Of a DNA stretch of 64,000 nucleotides, positions 58,879 to 64,000 are shown in pieces. The stretch lies in the NCBI GenBank assembly GCA_963969345.1, contig OZ017767.1:11104471-11168470 (forward strand). The letters are read 5' to 3'. The stretch is from Turbatrix aceti. Taxonomy: Eukaryota; Nematoda; Chromadorea; Rhabditida; Panagrolaimidae. Numbering within the stretch: position 1 is the stretch's first letter; the number at the start of each line of letters is the position of its first letter. Both the position numbers and the translations under genes were made by a program. The notes beneath the pieces are model-generated. The model was given only the letters and a program-made list of their open reading frames with translations, had not been told where the DNA came from and did not search any database.

Positions 58879-59317
58879 ACATTTTGTGAACAATCTGATC
58901 GGATTAAGTTTTTCTGACAGCAATTACATTTGTTGTCGTTATTAAGGTTCCTGTATTAAAAGGGCATAATGATTTTAAGAGGATAATATTGTCACACTAG
59001 GGTCACGTACACTGAGAAAAAATTTTTATGTCAGTTTTCAAAACTGACACTTTTTGTACAAAAAAACAGCCAAATTTTGGCTGTTTTCAAAACAGCCATT
59101 TTCTTGTCAGGAAAAACTGACATATTACAAAAGCTCAGTTTTTCAAACTGGGTTGTTGAGGGTTTTATGTGGCATTCTGCATATGCAAATGTTTTCTTGT
59201 GTTCCCAGCATCGTTTAAAAAGTGGATTTATCATCTTTGGGTGAAAATGATAGGAGATAAGGCATCTGGTTTCAGCCGCGGCGAAAATGAAAAAAAGCCC
59301 AGCTTTTTCCAAAATAG

Positions 59318-59390
59318 CGATGCTGGTAGGGGGTAGGACTGCGAAGCTGAGGGTGTGCGGTTCGAGTCCCGCAATACGAAAATTTTTTTT
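59318..59390 (+). ncRNA. tRNA-like pol III unit (decayed tRNA or SINE head)
   Basis: A perfect B box GGTTCGAGTCC at 59359-59369 lies in a T-arm-like hairpin (TGCGG/CCGCA with an 8-nt loop), about 30 bases after an A-box-like GCTGGTAGGGGGTAGG. A T8 run at 59383 could terminate pol III. The acceptor stem does not pair and the T loop is one base too long, so it is not a normal tRNA. Confidence 0.4.
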
Positions 59391-59494
59391 ATGGTGTTTT
59401 TCTATTGTATTCGGCATTTCTAGTTTTTTGGCAAGCAAAAATACAAATGTTCGAACAATTTTGATTGCCGAAATCGGCCAAAATTGTCGAATTT

Positions 59495-60148
59495 GAGGGA
59501 GGTATGGTAAAAAAATCGTTGTGAGTGAACCAAAAGAGCTAAAAATGCGTGGGACAGCAATTCTGAAGCGCAATAAAATTCTCTAACTAATTTTGAAAAA
59601 AAATATACACTTTGTCACTTTGAAAGTTTCGAAAAAATTGAAATTTCCGAAACAAATTAGGTTTTCGAAATTTTTTAGAACCCGAGTCACAAAACTGATA
59701 GCACCATTGTATTCTGCGTTCATTTTTACCCCTGAGCCTAAATTTTCAAAAAAATGCATAACAAACGCGCCGTTTGTTGATTTTTTTGCCGAACCCTACT
59801 TTGAAAATTTTTGTTGCCTGGAACTCAAAAAAAGTAGGGTTCAGGAGAAATTATACACCGGCGCGTCGGAAAGAGAAAAAATTCTGAAACACCGCCCTTA
59901 GACGTAAAAGATGCTGCGGAATCTAATTTTGATATTCGTTTTTTGATCCGGTTTCGAAAATGTTTCGAAATTTTCGAAACAAAATTTTTGTTTCAAAAAT
60001 TTAATTTTTTCTTGCACTTGCCTAATCATTAAGGTAGGACTAAATATAATCGTTAGAAAGAAAATTTTGTTGCGCGTCGAATGCATTTTGGATTGGGTTT
60101 CGATCTTTATTACGTACATAAATATGATTTTTCTAGTACACCCTACTC
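59495..60148 (+). repeat. 0.65-kb TIR element, copy 2
   Basis: Starts GAGGGAGGTATGGTAAAAAA and ends CTAGTACACCCTACTC. Shares the interior AGCAATTCTGAAGCG, AAATTAGGTTTTCG and CCGAACCCTACTTTGAAAAT with copies 1 and 3. It is the most diverged copy. Confidence 0.7.
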
Positions 60149-60519
60149 AAATTTGTCACAAATGCCAACTTTGCAAAACGGGAATCGCCTCATTTGAAAG
60201 ATGATGCTTGATTCTATTTGTACCAAAAAAAGGAAGACAATAGACAATAAACGCTCATTGTTTTGAATTTTTTAAATAAATTTAATTCAACCGACTTTTG
60301 TCCAGAGCTCCAAAGCGCACCAGACTGCCGAGGCTTTCGCATGTTGCGCGCGCGAGTCAATGCATTTTGAAGATGTGGATTTCGCACCAAATTACAAAAA
60401 CATGTAACTCAGCCCAAAATTCAGTTTTTTTTATGAAATTTTGTTTACAGACAGTTTCAGGGGTGTTCTTTATGCTGACATAATTCTTTTTTTTAATTCG
60501 TTCAAAATTGACAAAATCG
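60149..60519. other. spacer between element copies
   Basis: Non-coding, AT-rich, with one GC-rich patch near 60345-60355. No gene seen. Confidence 0.4.
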
Positions 60520-61170
60520 AAGGAGGTATGGTAGAAAAATCGCGGCGCATAAACAAAATGAGCTAGGAAGGCAAACAAAAGCAATTCTGAAGCGAAACAA
60601 AATTCTCTAACTGATTTTGAAGAAAAAACTATACCTTATCACCTTAGAAGTTTTGAAAAAAATGAAATTTCTGAGAAAAATTAGGTTTTCGGAACTTTTT
60701 AGAACTCAATTTAAAAAACTGAGTACGCCATTCGCTTCAGCGTTCATTTCTGCCCCGGACCCTAACTTTTCGCGTAAATGCATTTCGAACGCGACCCATG
60801 CCGATTTTTTTACCGAACCCTACTTTGAAAAATTTTGGTGTTTGCTCAACAAAAAAAGGGAGGTTCAGGAGAAAATTTGCACTGGCGCGCGGAAAAAATA
60901 TAAAATTCTGAAACAATCGCTCCAGATGTAAAAGATACTGTAGAATGCGATGCCGATTTTAGTTTTTGGATTACGCTTCGAAAAAGTTTTGAAAATTCAT
61001 ATTTCAGGAAAATTTTTTGGAAGTTTGAGTTTCTCAGGCATTTGAAAAATATGGTGAAGCATGTGCATATTTTTACTGGATAGAGAATTTTGTTGCGCTT
61101 CGAATTCATTTTTTACTGCATGTGTAGCTTTATTTTTTACCAAGTAATGAATTTTCTAGTACACCTCCTT
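60520..61170 (+). repeat. 0.65-kb TIR element, copy 3
   Basis: Starts AAGGAGGTATGGTAGAAAAA and ends TTCTAGTACACCTCCTT. It is closest to copy 1 (57109-57770) read in reverse, as expected if both belong to the arms of the inverted duplication. Confidence 0.75.
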
Positions 61171-62060
61171 TAATTTTGTCAAAAATGAAAATTTTGAAAA
61201 ACGCCAGTAGCCCAGTTCGAACGACAATACGTGATTCTATTTTGTCAAAACAAAAAATTTACAAATATCTATTCAAAAACCTAAGTTTTCGAATTTAGAA
61301 ATAAATTTCGTCCAATTAATTTTACAAATAGCGCGTTCTGCGACTTTTCCGTTGTTGAGGAGTCTCAACACGAATGTTGCGTCGCAGCGCTCGGCTTGAT
61401 CAGCCCAACTTTGTTCTTTTTTTGTCTATGTTCTTTTTTTCTCGTTCGTGTTGTAATTGTTGTTTTTTTAGCGTGAATTGTTTTGGTTTTGTTTCAGACT
61501 CTTCCGGCGACACCCTCCAAGCATGTACAACCTACCGGCACCCTTATCCGAGCGAACCTTCCTCCACTGACGTAGGTTTTTGAATTTTTCCAAGTTTTGG
61601 GGCGGTTTCACTATTTTTTGTATACCAACCAAGTTTTAATCATTTTTTTCCCTTTTATGCGATTGTGCCATGAGAGTTCTGCAAATTGTTAGGTAGGATT
61701 GCGCTGCGACAGCTGGGGTGCCAAGATTTGGCTTCACAATTGCAAAAAAAGGTGAAAAATGATTGAAGGGCAGTTGGCATCAAATTTTTTGATAAAAAAT
61801 GGCTGGGGTTTTATTTTGTATTCAGTAATTCTTCCAAGCTTTCAGATTACTTCACATAGCCTTCATACACTCTTGCCTGCATGCAAAATGTAAGTTTTTG
61901 GAAAAAAATTGAAAACCGAGCTAATTTTCTTGATTTTTAGGCCCAATCGGCTTCATCAACGGTCAAGGGGCAGCGGTGAAATCGACGTTGACGGCGACGA
62001 CATGATGAACTCGACAACGGCTACTGCAAGCTCTGGCCTCACGGTGACACTCCAGAACAG
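61171..62060 (+). pseudogene. exon-like gene fragments, right arm of inverted duplication
   Basis: Matches the left arm in reverse order. Shared blocks include GTTGAGGAGTCTCAAC (61353 and its complement near 56915), TTGTTAGGTAGGATTGCGC (61687 and near 56575) and the exon-like piece 61498-61571 (TLPATPSKHVQPTGTLIRAN), which aligns with PPATSSKRLQFMGNFLNANI in the left arm. A second piece starts at 61941 after TTTTTAG. No intact frame links them. Confidence 0.45.
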
Positions 62061-62648
62061 TAACAGACGAGCAAACAGCTCCACAAGAACGACAAATTCC
62101 GCTGATTTTTTGTGTATGCTTTTTTGTTGATTATTTGTTTGATAATGATAAATTATGATGTAAACTACGGTTTGAATGGCACAATAGGGGGTAATCAATG
62201 GCAAAAAGCAGGGCAACGAAAAAGCGCGGGAAAAACCCATTTGTCAGTTTTTGTGGCCAAATGTGTCAGTTTTAACAGCCAGAAATGTGTCAGAGAAAAC
62301 TGTCGTTTTTGGAAATAGCACAAAAACAGCCAAATTTGGCTGTTTTTCCTGACATGATTTTTTTCAGTGTATAGTGCAACAAATTTTGTTAAGTTGTTTG
62401 TTTTTTGATGCACTATACATACATATTAAAAATATTTAATTGACTAGTCAGAGATTCCATTAAATATTTTTAATAAGTATTCAGAGTGCAGACATTTTTT
62501 AAACTGCCATTATTCCATCGTCTCAGAATAACAAAACAATTATCATGTGTGTTCATTCTTATTTATACTCCAATCAACATAATAAAGTTAATCAGTTAAC
62601 ACAGATAAACGATTAATGCTTTGTTAAATTTTTTTCCAGTATATTTAT

Positions 62649-63339
62649 TTAATAATATCCCCAGTAATAATGCAGTTCCTCGTAATAATTTGGATCCCAC
62701 CAGGATGGTACTGAGTACGTAACGGTTTGTGTAGAAGTCGTTCCATCTGTACTGTAGATTGTATATGAATAGGTTGTGCTTATTATTCCACTGGATTCGC
62801 TTATTGACATATTCTGAAATAATTTCAGATATACAAAAATTAAAAACAACATATTTATTAGGTGCTTACAAATCGAGATGTCGGTGTTTTCTCAGCAAAC
62901 ACATTGCACGACCCATCGTCTTCAACTGCATTTTTGGGCTTTGTAAACATGCTTCGCTTTTTACGTTTTCCAGTAGTCTTAAATTTAGATTCCGTGAAGG
63001 ATGCCAGAGTTGAAATACTTTTTTGACAGTTTGTCAATCCAACTTCAATGTTAAAATTGCAATTTTCGGTTAGAAGTATATTAATACTACATGAAACGTT
63101 AAAAATGTTAGTCAAAATAACCGTATTTGTTGTTCCAGATACAAATTTATTGTAGATGTTTACGACAGAATTGGCCAAAAACTAAAATTTATGTTCGATA
63201 AACTAAATAATGTAGTAATGCATACCACTTGCGAATTGGTGTTAAAATCATCCTGAAGTGACAAAAAATCTGAAGACACCGACTGAAATACACAATTGAA
63301 ATACAATAGAACAACCAGAAGCTGCCAACGTATCTCCAT
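62649..63339 (-). CDS. small secreted protein with dibasic linker, family member C
   Basis: Three exons (63339-63226, 63181-62870, 62813-62649) give 196 aa. A signal peptide (MEIRWQLLVVLLYFNCVFQS) is followed by the family N-terminal domain (FLANSVVNIYNKFVSGTTNT, VSCSINILL, NCNFNIEVGLTNCQKS), a basic linker TGKRKKRS, CNVFAEKTPTSRF and the beta/Tyr-rich C-terminal domain (STTYSYTIYSTDGTTSTQTV) ending HYYWGYY. The cysteine spacing and first intron position match members A and B. The extra intron before NMSISESS is not in A. Function unknown; the KRKKRS site could allow furin-type cleavage. Confidence 0.75.
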
Positions 63340-64000
63340 GACGTGCGGCTGGCTTCTGATGTGTTCTAGCAATATAAACGAACAATTTATGAGTACACCA
63401 AAGTAATCCCAATGATGAGGTTGATGTTTAGTTCCCCCTACATACATTTTTTTTGAAATGCAATTCATTCCATATTTGTATGTATGTAGTATGCTGCAAA
63501 ATTACAAAATGCTTGCGCGGTTGTGTATGTGCTTTGTGTGTTTGTTTGTCCCTTACGAAAAATTTAAAAATGTAAGAGATGATTATTGTGAATCTTACGA
63601 AATCGCTGCAAACACAAATGCGTTAGCAATGTGTCTGAAGAATGCTTTTTGGCAAACGGGGTTTTCCAGGTTGCAACCTCCCTGGAAATTTTGCTACCCT
63701 GGTGAAAATGCAGTTAAGTAGATTGGAATGACCGAACCCGACCTGAAATTTCGGGTTTTCGGGTCGGGTACCTGAAACTTCGAGTCGGGTATCCGAAATT
63801 TCGGGTTCGGGTTGGGTACCCGGAAGTTTCGGGTACCTGACAACACTGCTTATAAGTAGCCGGATCGTACAAATTCCCCATTTTGTCCGCGTCTACACAT
63901 GATGCGACACAAGAGAAAATACTCTCTTTTCGGTTAGTGGTCAGACCGGTATGTCAGATGGTATAGCTAATTCCATTAGCCTTATGGTTAGAGATAGGAC
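63340..64000. other. window end, repeat-containing
   Basis: Upstream region of the secreted gene, then the GGGTACCC-type repeat at 63731-63848. Short open frames (for example 63458-63721) lack recognisable features. Confidence 0.4.
63731..63848. repeat. GGGTACCCGA-rich repeat, copy 2
   Basis: Five or more variants of TTTCGGGT(A)CC(C)GAA in tandem, ending GGGTACCTGACAACACTGC. It parallels the right block of the repeat near 52631 (GGGTACCCGACAGCACTG). Confidence 0.6.

Larger units (their letters stand above)
59010..62369 (+). mobile_element. candidate 3.36-kb TIR element carrying gene fragments
   Basis: Left end CACTGAGAAAAAATTTTTATGTCAG and right end CTGACATGATTTTTTTCAGTG are inverted, both flanked by TA (59008-59009, 62370-62371). 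Subterminal motifs are shared: AACAGCCAAATTTTGGCTG on the left and ACAGCCAAATTTGGCTGT on the right, with many TGTCAG/CTGACA words. TA duplication suggests a Tc1/mariner-type mechanism. Inside are a tRNA-like unit, two copies of the 0.65-kb element and exon-like gene pieces, but no transposase. Confidence 0.6.

Overview
The window is nuclear DNA from a nematode. It has short introns ending in TTTCAG or TTTTAG, AT-rich spacers, and families expanded in or typical of nematodes: a five-unit ShKT protein, a ground-like (Grd) protein, a DUF229 protein, an UNC-93-like protein, two chemoreceptor-type GPCRs and a Fer-type SH2 kinase. I cannot fix the clade or species. Nothing prokaryotic, and no CRISPR array, is present.

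Layout. 0-9.9 kb is gene-dense: a UCH-type deubiquitinase, an alpha-tubulin, the BORC subunit KXD1, a small complex I-like subunit (NDUFB1-like), an SH2-tyrosine kinase and an ShKT protein. 9.9-33.3 kb is looser: a Grd-domain gene, small membrane proteins, a DUF229 enzyme-like protein, a small secreted protein, two GPCRs, an UNC-93-like protein, a Gly/Pro repeat protein and two sister Gly/Asp-rich proteins. A deleted BEL/Pao retroelement lies at 33.7-34.5 kb. 34.6-41.7 kb carries dynactin subunit 4 (p62) and a 1251-aa protein I do not recognise. 43.8-54.1 kb holds small secreted genes and a tandem array of three S10 serine carboxypeptidases, the third broken. 54.1-64 kb is repeat-rich: a large inverted duplication containing gene fragments, a candidate 3.36-kb TIR element, three copies of a 0.65-kb element, and two more members of the secreted family seen at 21.9 kb.

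The genes do not form one pathway. The unifying theme is mobile DNA acting on genes. (1) A 469-bp hAT-like MITE sits inside an exon of the Grd gene with an 8-bp target duplication. The duplication and the element terminus together make a GC-AG intron whose removal would restore the exon exactly. (2) Two apparently identical 367-bp MITEs with 8-bp duplications lie 46 kb apart in opposite orientation, one 66 bp upstream of the tubulin start codon, the other inside the catalytic-histidine codon of the third carboxypeptidase. (3) The BEL relic carries about 57 nt of a tRNA-Gly including its CCA end, a fossil of reverse transcriptase reading into the tRNA primer. (4) A TIR-bounded segment at 59-62.4 kb appears to have picked up gene exons.

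Splice sites and reading frames were assigned by eye. Family names rest on recognised motifs, not on searches.
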